Numbered from the stretch's first letter, positions 25,921-37,184 are shown. The stretch: 64,000 nt of DNA from Cladorhizidae sp. MBARI D1340-BT2 (GCA_028752905.1 JAQNBH010000013.1:26687239-26751238); one strand, 5' to 3'. Numbers and translations are program-made. The notes: a model not told the origin generated them from the letters alone.

Positions 25921-26369
25921 CATAGCATCCCCAGAATTAATTTTTGCATAGGATCCCCCCTCCCCTACCCCACCAAATATTTTTTAACAATACACAAGAA
26001 TTGATATGGTTTATCAGGCACTTGTAAATTAAAATGCGAAATGTTATCAATACTCCCTGTGATCGAGCAGGTGAATTGCCGAATGTGCTGGTTGTATTGC
26101 TGAACCCTTTACAGATGATTCCAAAAGATTAAAAAATAACAACCCAGCTTCAGTTAATTGTCAGCTGGTTACTTGCAACATCATTTCAGAACCTGCGATA
26201 GAATCCCAATTGGCAGTGAAATAACTTCCAGAAAAATGATGAAGCTTTGACAAATTTTTCAGTGTAATTATATTCAGATTTTACTGAGCAAGACATATTG
26301 CCTCATCATATTAATTACCACCTATGCACATAAATCCATTTAGTTATGCTAAATCCTTTTTCAGACAAC
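25921..26369. other. no recognisable gene
   Basis: AT-rich sequence with no open frame or motif that I can support. Confidence 0.5.
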
Positions 26370-26471
26370 ACATTATTTAGAGGCAACAGATAAGAATGAT
26401 TCATGATAAAGATGTACTTTGGTTGTGGATTAACTACTGACTGAACTACAAATACTTCCAGATATAATACT
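26370..26471. repeat. ~104-base flank copy, left
   Basis: The sequence acattatttagaggcaacag...cagatataatact is repeated on the other side of the solo LTR (26911-27014), with about five differences. Confidence 0.9.
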
Positions 26472-26913
26472 TGTCGGGGCCAGGACTGGATTAGGTCTCC
26501 GATCCACCAGTTAATAAGCTGCCACCAGAGATATCCTCAAGACAAGGTAAGGGTTAGTCTACCCAAGACTCGGTTAGAGATTAAACAACTTATCTTATGT
26601 CAAGAAAATAGGATATCTCCATCACTACTCAGGGGATGGCTTTAAATAGTCTGTCCCCCTTTAGTTCTGCCTTTTCCATATCACATATGATGCTGTAATA
26701 TAATTATGACCAATTGGATCAGTCCACCTAAGCTTACAGTAAGGATTACTATATAAGGACATAATGATGGTGTTGTTATGAATAAAGGGAATAGGTGAAT
26801 ATGTACTGAAACATGTGGTATGTGTAAATTCTCTTTGTCTTGGTTCTCTCTTTCTAGGGCTCTCCTCCTTCTCTCTCCTCCACTCTCTCATGTCAGTCCA
26901 GTGGGTCCTGACA
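26472..26913 (+). mobile_element. solo LTR, about 442 bases
   Basis: It begins TGTCGGGGCCAGGACTGG and ends CCAGTGGGTCCTGACA, giving TG...CA ends and an imperfect terminal inverted repeat as in retroviral-type LTRs. A TATA-like tatataagg lies near 26751 and an AATAAA signal near 26781, in the expected order for the plus strand. No internal region follows. No 4-6 base target duplication is seen; instead a ~104-base direct repeat flanks it. It differs from the LTR at 46.03 kb. Confidence 0.7.
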
Positions 26914-27014
26914 TTATTTAGAGGCAACAGATAAGAACGATTCATGATAAAGATGTACTTTGGTCGTGGATTAACTACTGACTAAACTACAAATGCTTCC
27001 AGATATAATGCTAG
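26911..27014. repeat. ~104-base flank copy, right
   Basis: Second copy of the block at 26370-26471. Differences include aatgatt/aacgatt, ggttg/ggtcg, gactg/gacta and atact/atgct. The copy overlaps the last three bases of the LTR. Confidence 0.9.
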
Positions 27015-27104
27015 ATTAAGCCAAGCCAAAGTTCCTCTGCCTATAATATCTCTAGCATGCATAACTGCATCTCTAATTAACATACACTTATTATATTTAT
27101 GCAG

Positions 27105-27170
27105 AGATGGGCTCGAGTTTTCCGAGATAGTGAGTATCATGTAGCTATAGAAACCAACAATGGTGCTGAA
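27105..27170 (+). pseudogene. SWIM-zinc-finger (MULE-like) gene, 5' fragment before hAT insertion
   Basis: After a clear acceptor (tatttatgcag) the frame reads RWARVFRDSEYHVAIETNNG then AE and stops at the hAT end at 27171. The 'W-A-R-x-x-R ... T-N-N-G-x-E' pattern is the region just before the 'N-R-x-F-K-x-x-Y-L' segment in SWIM-domain proteins related to MULE transposases. The continuation is found 3 kb away, after the hAT element, at 30140. Confidence 0.6.
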
Positions 27171-30134
27171 CATGGGCATACGCAGGGGGGGGGGGGAGGT
27201 TTCTGGGCCCCCCCCCCTTTCATTTTAATGATATTCATTGGAATATGTTTGTGTGTGTTTTTACGATTTCATTTCAGGCACTGGCACATTTCATTAATCA
27301 GGGAAATTTCATTATCAGGTACATTTCATTAAAAAGCACATTTGATTAAATTATACACAGGTAAATTGATAATGTGGAAAACAAAATTACAATAACTTAA
27401 TAAGCTAATCATTGCACAGTTACACATGATGCACATGTAGTGAGCATTAATAGTAGTTGTGGAACTAGTGAGCTACAACTCAACCATGAAGAGGCAACGA
27501 CAAATGGACATCAGGTCATTTTTCAAAATAACAGCCATTGAGGATGAAGCTATTTAGCCTGAAGCCTGTACACTTGTATATAATTATAAACCAATCTCAT
27601 TTATTCAGATTCCAGTGAACCTCAGTCTGATCTGGATCATTCTGAAATCAGTACCACTCTGGAAAGCTGTCATGAAGATGAAGTTCCTGTACTTAATGAA
27701 GGCTCAAGTGGAAGTGCCGAAGGACCAGAATCATATGATATTGGTAATTTATTATCTCCGAATAGGTCTATTGATGGTGCTGCTTGTTTAATAAATGAGC
27801 TTTCTAGTGGTGCTAGATACTCTTTCTTATGTCAACACAATGTACCATTGCCTAGTGTCCTTCCTGGCACCTTGTCACATGGCTATTACCAAAAGTTTTA
27901 ATGTATCGTGGCTCAGTAAATATCCTTGGCTAGTCTACAGTTCTAAGGTAGATGGTGTCTTTTGTGCACCTTGTGCTCTGTTTTTTCTATCTAGCCAACG
28001 GAAAGATAAAGGTTATCTGGTAATTAAGCCTTTTTCTATCTGGATCAAGATTAGTTGCACTTTGAGTAATCATGTGAAGCATCGTGATTGTTTGCAGCTA
28101 GCAGATGCATTTAAATGTACAATTGAAAATCCAGCATCACGAGTAGATGTAATGACAAGCATTGCTGTTCAAAAGAAAATAAGTGAAAACGGGCATATAT
28201 TGAGGCAAATTGTACGAGCAATTGTTTTCTTAGGAAAACAGGGTATTGCAATTCGTGGAAAGTTAAAGGATGTTGCATCGTCAAGAATCCTGGCAACTTT
28301 TTAGCACTGCTAAAATATTTGACTGAGACAGCAGTATTTTATATGAGCATCTTTATTGTACCAAGGCAAAGAATGCAACACACTTATCACGAAGGACTCA
28401 AAATGAAATTATTAATATTATAGGCTATGATATGATTCTTGCCAAAACAATATCTGAGATAAAAGAAGCTTTCCGTTCTAGCTGATGAGGTTTCATGTCA
28501 CAATGTAGAGCATTTGCCCATATGCCTTCGTTTTGTTGGTGGCCATGGTGACATTCGAGAAGATTTTGTTTCATTTGTAAAACTTGAGAGAGTCTGAGCA
28601 GCTTATATAGCAAATGCCATTATACAGACCATGGAGGGGCTTGGCTAATCACTGAGTGATTTGTGAGGGCTAGGGTATGATGGGGTCTCAACGATGAGTG
28701 CGGAGATAGCAGGTGTGCAGGCATTACTTCGAGAGAAGCAGCCCAAGGCATTGTACACCCATTGTGCAAGTTATTCCATTAATCTAGCTAATCTTAAGTT
28801 ACTGTTCTGTTTCACCTATAAGGAACTGTGTAGATCAGATAAAAGGTTTCACATTATGGATTAAGTATTCAGCTAAAAGAGAGGGCCTCCTTAAAGCAAT
28901 CATTCAGAAGAGGCCTCAGATTGGTGCAAAGCAGTCTTCAATAATCAACGTTTGCATTACTCGATGGGTAGAGAACATCAATGGCTGGGAGCGTTTTTGT
29001 CTATATCATCCTTTTCTAATTGAAATGTGTGAGATAGTTCTCCATGGAAATAGTGATTTTCTGAAGTTTAATGATGGTTGGACTGCTGATGATAAGAAAA
29101 ATGCTCTTGCATACATGAAAACGTAGGAGTCCTTTGCATTTTTGTATTCCCTAGTCACTCTCTTTAGGTCTCTACTTTATATTAAAGAGAAGCTGTTGCC
29201 AAGACCTTATCTCTGGAGTGACAATAGTACAAGACTGTTGCAATGAATTGAAAAGAGAGAGAGATAATCTTTTACAGCGTATCTTTTGGCATAGTTCTAG
29301 ATTGGCAGTTCATTCCAATATAACTATTTCGATGCCATGCACAACTCAGCGACAGCAGCATCGTCTGAATCCACAAACTAATTCAGTTGAGGATTACTAT
29401 AAATGGGCTGTGGTCATCCCTTTCCTTGACCACATTATTAATGATATTACATCAAGATTTAACAAGCATACCAACCAGGTAGCTTCATTGCAATACCTTT
29501 TACCAAGCCATATCACTACTTCGTCCTTTTGTTAATATTGAATCTGCTGTTACTTTCTATTCTGAAGATCTACCAAATGTGAGTATACTTGATAAAGAGT
29601 AAGCTACATCGCTGGAAGGTAAGGTGGCTACAAATTTTACCAGATGAGCATCTGAGTGAATTGCTTAAAATCTGCTGCCCCAAAACCCTTCCAAATGTTT
29701 ATACCCTTTTGAAGCTTTTTGCTACACTCCCACTCAGTTCCTGAACTAGTGAAGGATCTGCTTCCGCACTTCGACGTTTAAACAACTACTTGAGATCCAC
29801 ACAAAGGAAAGACTCAGTGCCTTAGCATTAATACACATTAATTATGGAATGGTCGATACTGTTTGCAAACTTTACATAGAACAACATCCACGCAGAATTC
29901 AATGTGCTAGCTTATTATTTCAGTAATTTTGTCTGTATATATATATTATTTATATTTTTGAAGTTTGCTTAATAAAAATCATCTCTCTATATATTTTTAG
30001 AGTTTTCGCAATTTGTGCTGGATGGGGCATATATATTTCCCTCTTGAACTATCCTCACCATGGCTTTCTGCCACATGATCCACATCCGACATGTATACAT
30101 AACCCCCCTTTTCAAAAATCTGCATACACCCCTG
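27171..30134 (+). mobile_element. hAT transposon, 2.96 kb, inserted in a SWIM-domain gene
   Basis: The left end CATGGGCATACGCAGGGGGG and the inverted right end CAGGGGTGTATGCAG form short terminal repeats of the CAGGGG type common in hAT elements. The transposase pseudogene lies between them. The 9 bases GGTGCTGAA directly precede the left end and recur 5 bases beyond the right end, close to an 8-bp hAT target duplication. The left end carries a run of 12 G and one of 10 C (27183-27220). Confidence 0.75.
27485..29925 (+). pseudogene. hAT transposase with TTF-type zinc finger (ZMYM1-like, DUF4371), broken
   Basis: The N-terminus MKRQRQMDIRSFF is the typical 'K-R-x-x-D-I-R-S-F-F' start. The TTF-type finger region follows at 27890-28100 (WLSKYPWLVYSS, GVFCAPCALFF, NHVKHRDC). 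The DUF4371 part is at 28120-28300. The first RNase H-like acidic site is in LADEVSCHNVEHLPICLRF near 28475, and the second block is GYDGVSTMSAEIAGVQALL near 28675 followed by YTHCASYSINLA. The C-terminal dimerisation end reads LSALALIHINYGMVDTV near 29815. At least five stops or frameshifts (for example near 28300, 28480, 28600 and 28860) abolish function. Confidence 0.8.
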
Positions 30135-30139
30135 CTGAG

Positions 30140-30347
30140 GTGCTGAATAGGATACCCAAGTACAAATACTTGCCAAGACAGAAAAAAATTACTCGATCTC
30201 ACATTATTAGTAGCCTAACAGAAGAGTTCCTTCCTGCTCTACAAGAATTTCAAACAGTCTACTCACTACAGATCTTACAACCCAGCTATACCAAGCTATC
30301 TCCAAGGGCATCCAAAGTCTACCATATTTCATTGTCTACACCGACAG
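30140..30347 (+). pseudogene. SWIM-domain gene, middle exon after hAT insertion
   Basis: The frame reads EVLNRIPKYKYLPRQKKIT then SHIISSLTEEFLPALQEF, then shifts to YRSYNPAIPSYLQGHPKSTI. This continues the fragment that stops at 27170. The exon ends CGACAG|gtaagt. A one-base frameshift near 30250 is needed. The protein family has 'N-R-x-F-K-x-x-Y-L' followed by a conserved 'Y-R-x-Y...P-x-x-L' stretch and then the SWIM finger. Confidence 0.65.
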
Positions 30348-30393
30348 GTAAGTTCGACTTAGCCATGGTTAAGGATATGGATATATACATCAG
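30348..30393 (+). other. 46-base intron in the SWIM-domain gene
   Basis: It runs from gtaagttcg to atatacatcag. Removing it brings the preceding HCLHRQ to the SWIM exon. It is very short, as is common in compact invertebrate genes. Confidence 0.6.
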
Positions 30394-30700
30394 TGATGTT
30401 TGAAGTGAAAGGAAACAAAAAAACTCATGAGATAGATTTTGGAGCCCCTTCATGTGCATGCAAGGACTGGGCTAAGTATACTATACCTTGCAAACACTTT
30501 TTCACAGTTTTTCGTAAATTTCCCAAATGGGGCTGGAAGAAATTGCCACAGTCGTGACTCATATCAAGATTGACCTTGCTTAAATCTTGATGAGCAGGCC
30601 ATGTCAGCATATGTTGAGTCACAAGATGATCATGCCATGCTATCCCAATCTCCATCTGAGCAATCTTCTGATGGTCCTGTATTCAGGAATCCGAAATAAT
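30394..30700 (+). pseudogene. SWIM zinc-finger exon
   Basis: The frame reads MFEVKGNKKTHEIDFGAPSC then ACKDWAKYTIPCKHFF, which contains the full SWIM pattern C-x-C-x(n)-C-x-H. SWIM fingers bind DNA or protein and are typical of MULE-type transposases and of proteins derived from them. A TGA follows KLPQS near 30556; in another frame the sequence continues as NLDEQAMSAYVESQDD to about 30700, so a frameshift is likely. Together with the fragments at 27105 and 30140 this is one gene split by the hAT element. Confidence 0.7.
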
Positions 30701-30935
30701 GACGGACAAATGGATGAGATCCTTTCAAGGTTTGCTTAGTACAATATTATGTATCCCTCTAAGAAGAAAGCAAATGATTTTTTATTTTGTTATGCAGCGT
30801 AAATGCTTCTCCATAGACCACCTGGCAAAGAAATGAGAGTAACCCTAGAATCATTCTCTTCACTGACATGCAATTGCACCAGTAAACAGTGACACCAACA
30901 CCAGACCAAGCTGCATGAGCTCATGGCTTATTTTA

Positions 30936-31970
<1,035 letters not shown>

Positions 31971-32184
31971 CATACAGCCAGAAATTTGACAGAGAATTAT
32001 ATTTAAGGTCAAAGGCCATAACCATAACCACCAAATAAAATGCCAATAATAAAATGCACACTGATTGGCCAAACGCACGACGATCATTTTTAATGCAGTG
32101 GCATCTGTTACTTTCTTCCCTTCTCCTTCCTTCCTCCCTTTTCTCTCACTTCCTCTACTTTGCTCCTTGTCTGACCTCTAAATC
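31971..32184. other. intron or 3' sequence of the plexin-like gene
   Basis: Between the microsatellite and the first cytoplasmic exon. No RasGAP exon is visible here or further left. Confidence 0.4.
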
Positions 32185-32365
32185 TTCCACCCCTCCCCCT
32201 TCCCCTCTTCCCACTGACTCATGTCTGGTGGGTGCAAGATCGGGTGATCCTTGTTGCCGGGGAAGAAGGTAGCCAGCAGGTAGAACTGAAGGTGATGGTA
32301 GGGCAACCTGCACTCTGCCACATCACCCGTCAGCTCATCCAAGTCCGTCTGCAGCTCAGCAAAGC
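32185..32365 (-). CDS. plexin-like receptor, first cytoplasmic exon
   Basis: After the acceptor ccatctattag the frame reads GFAELQTDLDELTGDV and then ATFFPGNKDHPIL. This corresponds to the start of the plexin cytoplasmic RasGAP-like region, where vertebrate plexins have 'AFAELQTD...LTSDL' and 'LFPG-x-x-DHPVL'. The exon joins in phase to the juxtamembrane coiled coil of the previous exon (ECKL + G). The remaining ~500 residues of the RasGAP and Rho-binding parts were not found to the left, where a microsatellite and transposons begin. The donor is not clear: gtggga at about 32183 is weak. The gene may be cut off here or have a long intron. Confidence 0.85.
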
Positions 32366-32850
32366 CTAATAGATGGAAACCAACCAACAAATCACAACAC
32401 ACCACAGCTATAGTGTGCCGATGTCATAACATCTAAAACCAATGCCGGTGCACAATCATGCATTATACCTACCCCCACCGCACTCCCTAGGACACCCTAA
32501 TGCTCCCACCCCCAGCACACAAACACTACAACCTCTTCCAGATGCCACACCCTCCTCCTGCCCAACATATAACATGACCAACCTCCTCTCCTCCCCGCAA
32601 CCTCACCTATCTCACAGATCCCCTCCCACACACATCCCAACACCCTCCACACACAACAACCTCCCTCCATACACACCGAACACCCTCCCATTCCACACAA
32701 CAACTCTCTCTCACTACACACATCACAGATCCTCCATTCCTCCACCCACTTACACACAAAACAACAACTCTCTCTCCCCATACACATTACAGATCCTTCA
32801 CCATTCCACCTACCCACTCACCCACAACAACCACTCTCTACCACCCCCCC

Positions 32851-32881
<31 letters not shown>

Positions 32882-32922
32882 AACACACATCACAGACTGT
32901 CCACCACTTCACCCACACTCAC
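32366..32922 (-). other. plexin intron, CA/TC-rich
   Basis: Intron of about 560 bases with acacacac and ctctcc runs and a poly-C tract at about 32850-32870. The long His/Pro/Thr-rich plus-strand frame across it is an artefact of base composition. Confidence 0.7.
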
Positions 32923-33209
32923 CTAGCTTGCACTCGCGGTACGCTAGACTCAAACTTCTCCAGCTCCAACATGAGCTGGTCATAGCTCTGGTCTTTTTAT
33001 TGAGCTTTATGGAAGAACACAGCAAACAGCATAATGAAGCCCACGATGCAAAATATGACGAAGAAGGCAAAAATTGGAACCAAAATGATGAGCAATTGCA
33101 AGCTGGGCTTGATTCTGATGCAGCCGGCAGAGAACCCAACATGGACAGTGACGGTCAGGTCAATGCTGATAGGCAAATCCTGGGGGGCGCTGACCTCACA
33201 TACGATGGA
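32923..33209 (-). CDS. plexin-like receptor, last IPT end, transmembrane and juxtamembrane exon
   Basis: The exon starts after ctcttgctgcag with SIVCEVSAPQDLPISI, the end of an IPT domain. A strong transmembrane helix follows (LLIILVPIFAFFVIFC and on to FIMLFAVFF), then a juxtamembrane helix with SYDQLMLELEKFES and, in the next frame, AYRECKL. This matches the plexin juxtamembrane coiled coil, which ends '...LESRVALECKE'. Two lesions are visible: an in-frame TAA directly after FFHKAQ (near 32999) and a one-base frameshift near 32950 between EKFES and AYRECKL. Since sequence on both sides stays plexin-like, these are recent decay, assembly errors, or a truncated receptor form. The exon ends at gtgagtg. 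Confidence 0.85.
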
Positions 33210-33224
33210 CTGCAGCAAGAGGTG

Positions 33225-33770
33225 TATCATACTGTGTATGTATGTGTATGCATGCATTGGTATATGTACGTATGTGTATGATTGTATGTATGTGCCAGGT
33301 AGTCAAGCGAGAATGGACTGCACGGTTAATAGCTGATGTAATCCCTTACCAGATGACAGAACAAACGAGATGACAGAACAAACGAGCCTTAAATATGTGC
33401 TATACAGTAGGAGAAACATCAACAACCGAGACAAATAACCACAAACCCAAGCATGTGTGTGTGTATATGTGCATGTGTGTATGTTGTGTATTATATCAAT
33501 GTATGTGTGTGTGTATTTGTGTATGCATGTGTGTGTATATAAGTATTGATGTGTATCTATGTATGTGTATGTATGTACCTGTGTATGTTCATATGTATAG
33601 TATGTGTGTATTTGTGTGTATCTGTGTATGTATATATGCATGTATGTATTTATGTATGTACATGTGTGTTTGTATGTATATATGTATGTGTATATGTTTA
33701 TGTGTATATATGTGTGTGTATACAGTATGTGAATGTACATGTATGTGGGTGCATGGTTGTGTATGCATCA
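33225..33770. repeat. TATG/TGTG low-complexity tract in a plexin intron
   Basis: Two stretches (33230-33295 and 33455-33765) of TGTATG-type repeats. Long Cys/Val/Tyr frames are artefacts. Confidence 0.9.
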
Positions 33771-33927
33771 CCCTCAGCTTCATATTGCATCAATATTATG
33801 GACAATATTGAGAGACACATTCTCCCTCTCTCCTTCCCTCCCTCTCTCCCTCCCTCCTACCTACCTAACCAACTTATTTGTTCCTTGAACCCAGGTGGAT
33901 CTGAGTCGCACCTGGGGACATACGTAC

Positions 33928-34007
33928 TTGATTGTTGGAGATTATTTGTGCATTGCCACAGGTGCAGGAACTGCTGTTGCATGGAGAGATGGACACAATC
34001 AACTGCT
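33928..34007 (-). CDS. plexin-like receptor, IPT exon before the transmembrane exon
   Basis: The acceptor is tctctgcag and the donor gtacgta. The 80 bases give two bases plus 26 codons and end in phase 0, exactly as the next exon (33209) requires. The product runs QLIVSISPCNSSSC then TCGNAQIISNNQ and joins SIVCEVS, making the second half of an IPT/TIG fold (a cysteine strand, then the final 'I-x-C' strand). Confidence 0.65.
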
Positions 34008-34251
34008 CTGCAGAGAACTCAAGCCGGTAACCCTGGGGGAGGGGGGGGGCAGGAGATGTTGAAAAGTAGTTGGAGAGGAAGGAGAAGATGAGAGGAGCAG
34101 GAGAACAGATGTGGGGAAGAGAAAAGGGGAGGAGTTAGAGGTGGAGGGATGGAAGGGAGAGGTGGAGCAAGATTTGTTATTATTATTTTAAAGAAAAATA
34201 ATTTTAAAAAACCAGTGCAAAGTGCAAAGGTGGAAAATATGAATGAAGAAA

Positions 34252-35255
34252 TCTTGAGCATTTAGCCTTCATCATGAATGAAGGAGTCTAGAGCATCTAG
34301 CCTTCATCAGGAATGAAGGAGTCTAGAGCATCTAGCCTTCATCAGGAATGAAAGAGTCTAGAGTATCTAGCCTTCATCAGGAATGAAGGAGTCTAGAGCA
34401 TCTAGCCTTCATCAGGAATGAAGGAGTCTAGAGCATCTAGCCTTCATAAGGAATGAAGGAGCCTAGAGCATTTAGCCTTCATCATAAATGAAGGAGTCTA
34501 GAGCATCTAGCCTTCATCAGGAATGAAGGAGCATAGAGTATCTAGTTGTTATTAGGAATGAAGGAGCATAGATCATCTAGCCTTCATCATGAATGAAGGA
34601 GTCTAGTGCATCTAGCCTTCATCAGGAATGTAGGAGAATAGAGCATCTAGCCTTCATCAGGAATGAAGGAGCACAGAGCATCTAGCCTTCGGCATAGAGC
34701 ATCTAGCCTTCATCTGGAATGAAGGAGCACAGAGCATCTAGTCTTCAACAGGAATGAAGGAGCCTAGAGCATCTAGCCTTCATCAGGAATGAAGGAGCAC
34801 AGAGCATCTAGCCTTCATCTGGAAGCATAGAGCATCTAGCCTTCATCAAGAATGAAGGAGCCTAGAGCATCTAGCCTTCATCAGGAATGAAGGAATTTAG
34901 AGGGTCTAGCCTTCATCAGGAATGATGGAGTCGAGAGTATCTAGCCTTCATTGAGAATGAAGACACATGGAGCATCTAGCCTTCATCAGTAATGAAGGAG
35001 CCTAGCCTTCATCAGGAATGAAGAGCATAGAGCATCTAGTCTTCATCAGGAATGAAGGAGTCTAGAGCATCTAGCTTTCATCAGGAATGATGGAGTCTAG
35101 AGCATCTAGCCTTCATTAGGAATGAAGGAGTCTAGAGCATCTAGCCTTCATCAGGAATGAAGGAGCCTAGAGCATCTAGCCTTCATCAGGAATGAAGCTA
35201 GAACATCTAGCCTTCAACAGGAATGAAGGAGTCTAGAGCATCTAACCAAAACATC
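34252..35255. repeat. 35-bp minisatellite of hairpin-forming units in a plexin intron
   Basis: About 28 units of gaatgaaggagtctagagca + tctagccttcatcag. Each unit is nearly palindromic: ATGAAGG pairs with CCTTCAT and CTAG with CTAG around AGCAT. On the minus strand the unit starts CTGATGAAGGCTAGA, the start of the dispersed hammerhead-like core, but lacks the GAAAC part. Unit length varies slightly through small indels. Confidence 0.9.
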
Positions 35256-35272
35256 TAGTAACAAATATACTC

Positions 35273-35592
35273 ATTCATAGCAGTGATGGAGATAGTCACA
35301 AGTTGTGTGGTTGAAGAGCATTGCGGCATGTGAAGCTTCCAGTCCACGAATATTTCACCTTGCCAATTCTTCTGCTCGTCCCAAACTGTGAATGGTTAAT
35401 GCATTGTAAACAAATGCTCGCAATGAACTTTCACTTGACTTAGTAGAAAATAATGACTTTCTAACACCATTTAGCATTCATAGTTTAGGACCATCAGAAG
35501 AATTGGCAAGGTGAAATATCTGTGGACTGGAAGCTTCACATGCCGCGATGCTCTATCGCACTACTTGTGAATATATCCATCAGTGCTATGTA
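35273..35592. repeat. foldback (MITE-like) element, ~320 bases
   Basis: Inverted arms of about 125 bases: the left arm contains catgtgaagcttccagtcca and caccttgccaattcttctg, and the right arm contains their reverse complements. The arms begin catagcagtgatgga and end tccatcagtgctatg. The spacer is under 80 bases and there is no coding sequence. It lies directly beside the 35-bp array, within a plexin intron. Confidence 0.85.
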
Positions 35593-35799
35593 TTAATGAG
35601 GTGCTCTGTGTGTGATGTGTAAGGAGAGTGGTGAGCATGTGTTCATAATAGTACACTTCACCACTAACATTTGCAGATTGCTACCGTGGAAAAATGCAAA
35701 CATTTAAACTCCCCAACAGCATGCATATATTACGACACCTTTTCCATGCACTACATTGGAGGAGCTGACGGACTTGAGAAATCCTCACCTCAATAACCT

Positions 35800-36009
35800 G
35801 CGTGAACTGTCATCCCTGGTCACAGATCTGGATGGACCCAAACTGCTTGATGATGGGGTTCGGGTGGATACTGATGGACGTGTTAAGGTTGAGCAGATAT
35901 GTCACTCCATCCATGATGAGCCCAATCTCTGCCAACACAATGGAGTTCAGGCTGATGTTGATGGGTGAGCCATGCAGTGAATGAGGGTGGAGCTCATGTG
36001 CTTGCATGG
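35800..36009 (-). CDS. plexin-like receptor, IPT exon
   Basis: After the acceptor ctctctccgtag the frame contains IGLIMDGVTYLLNLNTSISI followed by HPNPIIKQFG. Plexin IPT domains show the same order: 'G-F-x-x-D-x-V...L-N', then 'Y-Y-P-N-P-x-F-x-x-F'. A TGA follows ICDQG near 35812, after which QFTQVIEVRIS continues in frame to a gtgagg donor near 35785. Either the exon ends near the TGA or this is another lesion. The end coordinate is approximate. Confidence 0.7.
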
Positions 36010-36059
36010 CTACGGAGAGAGATGATTATAAATTGATTTGCCAGGGTTACCAAGACATG

Positions 36060-36170
36060 TTCACACACACACACACACACACACACATAAATATACACTA
36101 TATACTTATACATGCATGTATATACATGCATGTACATATATTATATATACATATACATATATATACTCAG
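36060..36170. repeat. CA and TATACATG microsatellite
   Basis: CA run at 36061-36087, then alternating tatacatgcatg to 36168. Intronic. Confidence 0.85.
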
Positions 36171-36779
36171 AAGGTAGTTTGCTGAAGAAGGCCACAAATA
36201 GTGCTCAATGCTGTGTTAAAGCCGAGCTATTGAATAGTAACAATAGAAAAGTATTGGGATGGCTAGTCCTACTATAGTTTCATGCCCCCCCCCCCACCCT
36301 CCTGACAAAAAACCCTGGACAATTACCACCTAGACAAATACCTCCCCCCCCCCACTCCCCCTCTGTGCCAAATATGCCCTGGACATTTACCCACCCTATA
36401 AATATTTTCACCTATTAATAGGATTTTAGGATGAAAGTTATTGCCTTAGCCCTAGCCCTAAGCCATATTTCTCATTTCCCCCAAATATTTTTTGATTGAG
36501 AGTATATGTCCTATTGGGTAATTGGCATGGGGGGTATTTGTCCTGATTGTAATTGTCCGATTTCTTTTTGTCCGGAGGGTATATATATGTCCTGATAGGA
36601 TATGTATGTAGACAGAGAGACAGTGTGTTCAATGTTAACAGTGCTCTGTAAAAGATGGTTGTCTTTAAAGCACGGTGCTTATAGCATCCATCAGCAAGAA
36701 AAATTGCCACTTTAGCATAGGCCCTCCATAAGCAATGCCCATGCTCAGTCGTAATTGATTTCTCACAGGCATGGATAAC
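36171..36779. other. plexin intron, nothing recognised
   Basis: It contains poly-C tracts near 36285 and 36345 and a repeated 'tgtcc-gatt/ggta' phrase at 36500-36610. No coding sequence is supported. Confidence 0.45.
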
Positions 36780-36994
36780 TGCATACCTGTACCGGGCTAG
36801 CTGGAAGGGACGGTAGACGGTTGAACTGTTGGAGGGCAGAGCATGTAGAGTGTTGGTGAAGATATCACATCTCCATATCTGTCTGGCTCTGAGCAGTAGA
36901 GCAAGGTAGACATCACATCTGCAAGTCTATCTGGCCCCCAGCTGTGGAGGAAGCACCGGCTCTTGAGCAGGAAAAGTCACAGTCACGTTCAACG
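36780..36994 (-). pseudogene. possible degenerate IPT exon of the plexin-like gene
   Basis: On the minus strand LNVTVTFPAQEPVLPPQLG (from 36992) is followed in another frame by YGDVISSPTLYMLCPPTV, similar to the 'V-x-S...x-x-C-P-P' end of an IPT strand pair, with a possible donor CGGTACAG|gtatgc near 36792. Frame changes are needed, so this is tentative. Confidence 0.3.
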
Positions 36995-37124
36995 CTAAAC
37001 AGATAGAAGCCAGAACTAACTATCAAGTAGTGCTTAAACTAGGTGCTTAACACATATACCAGCTTAACAACCAACCATCTTTTACATACACAACACGCAC
37101 ACAAAAACATTACGCTAATGTTAC

Positions 37125-37184
37125 CTCAGAAATCAGTTCCGCTATCTCAACACTCTCCTGCATCTTTATCCTGCTGACCACGAC
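37125..37184 (-). CDS. possible small plexin exon
   Basis: A 60-base stretch between the acceptor catttacctacag and the donor gtaacatt gives 20 codons without stop (VVVSRIKMQESVEI...). The splice sites are good but the sequence is too short to identify. Confidence 0.35.

Noticed and set aside
32442..33281. 279-codon plus-strand frame rich in Pro, Thr and His
   Set aside because: It lies antisense to the plexin transmembrane exon and a CA/TC-rich intron. Composition explains the lack of stops.
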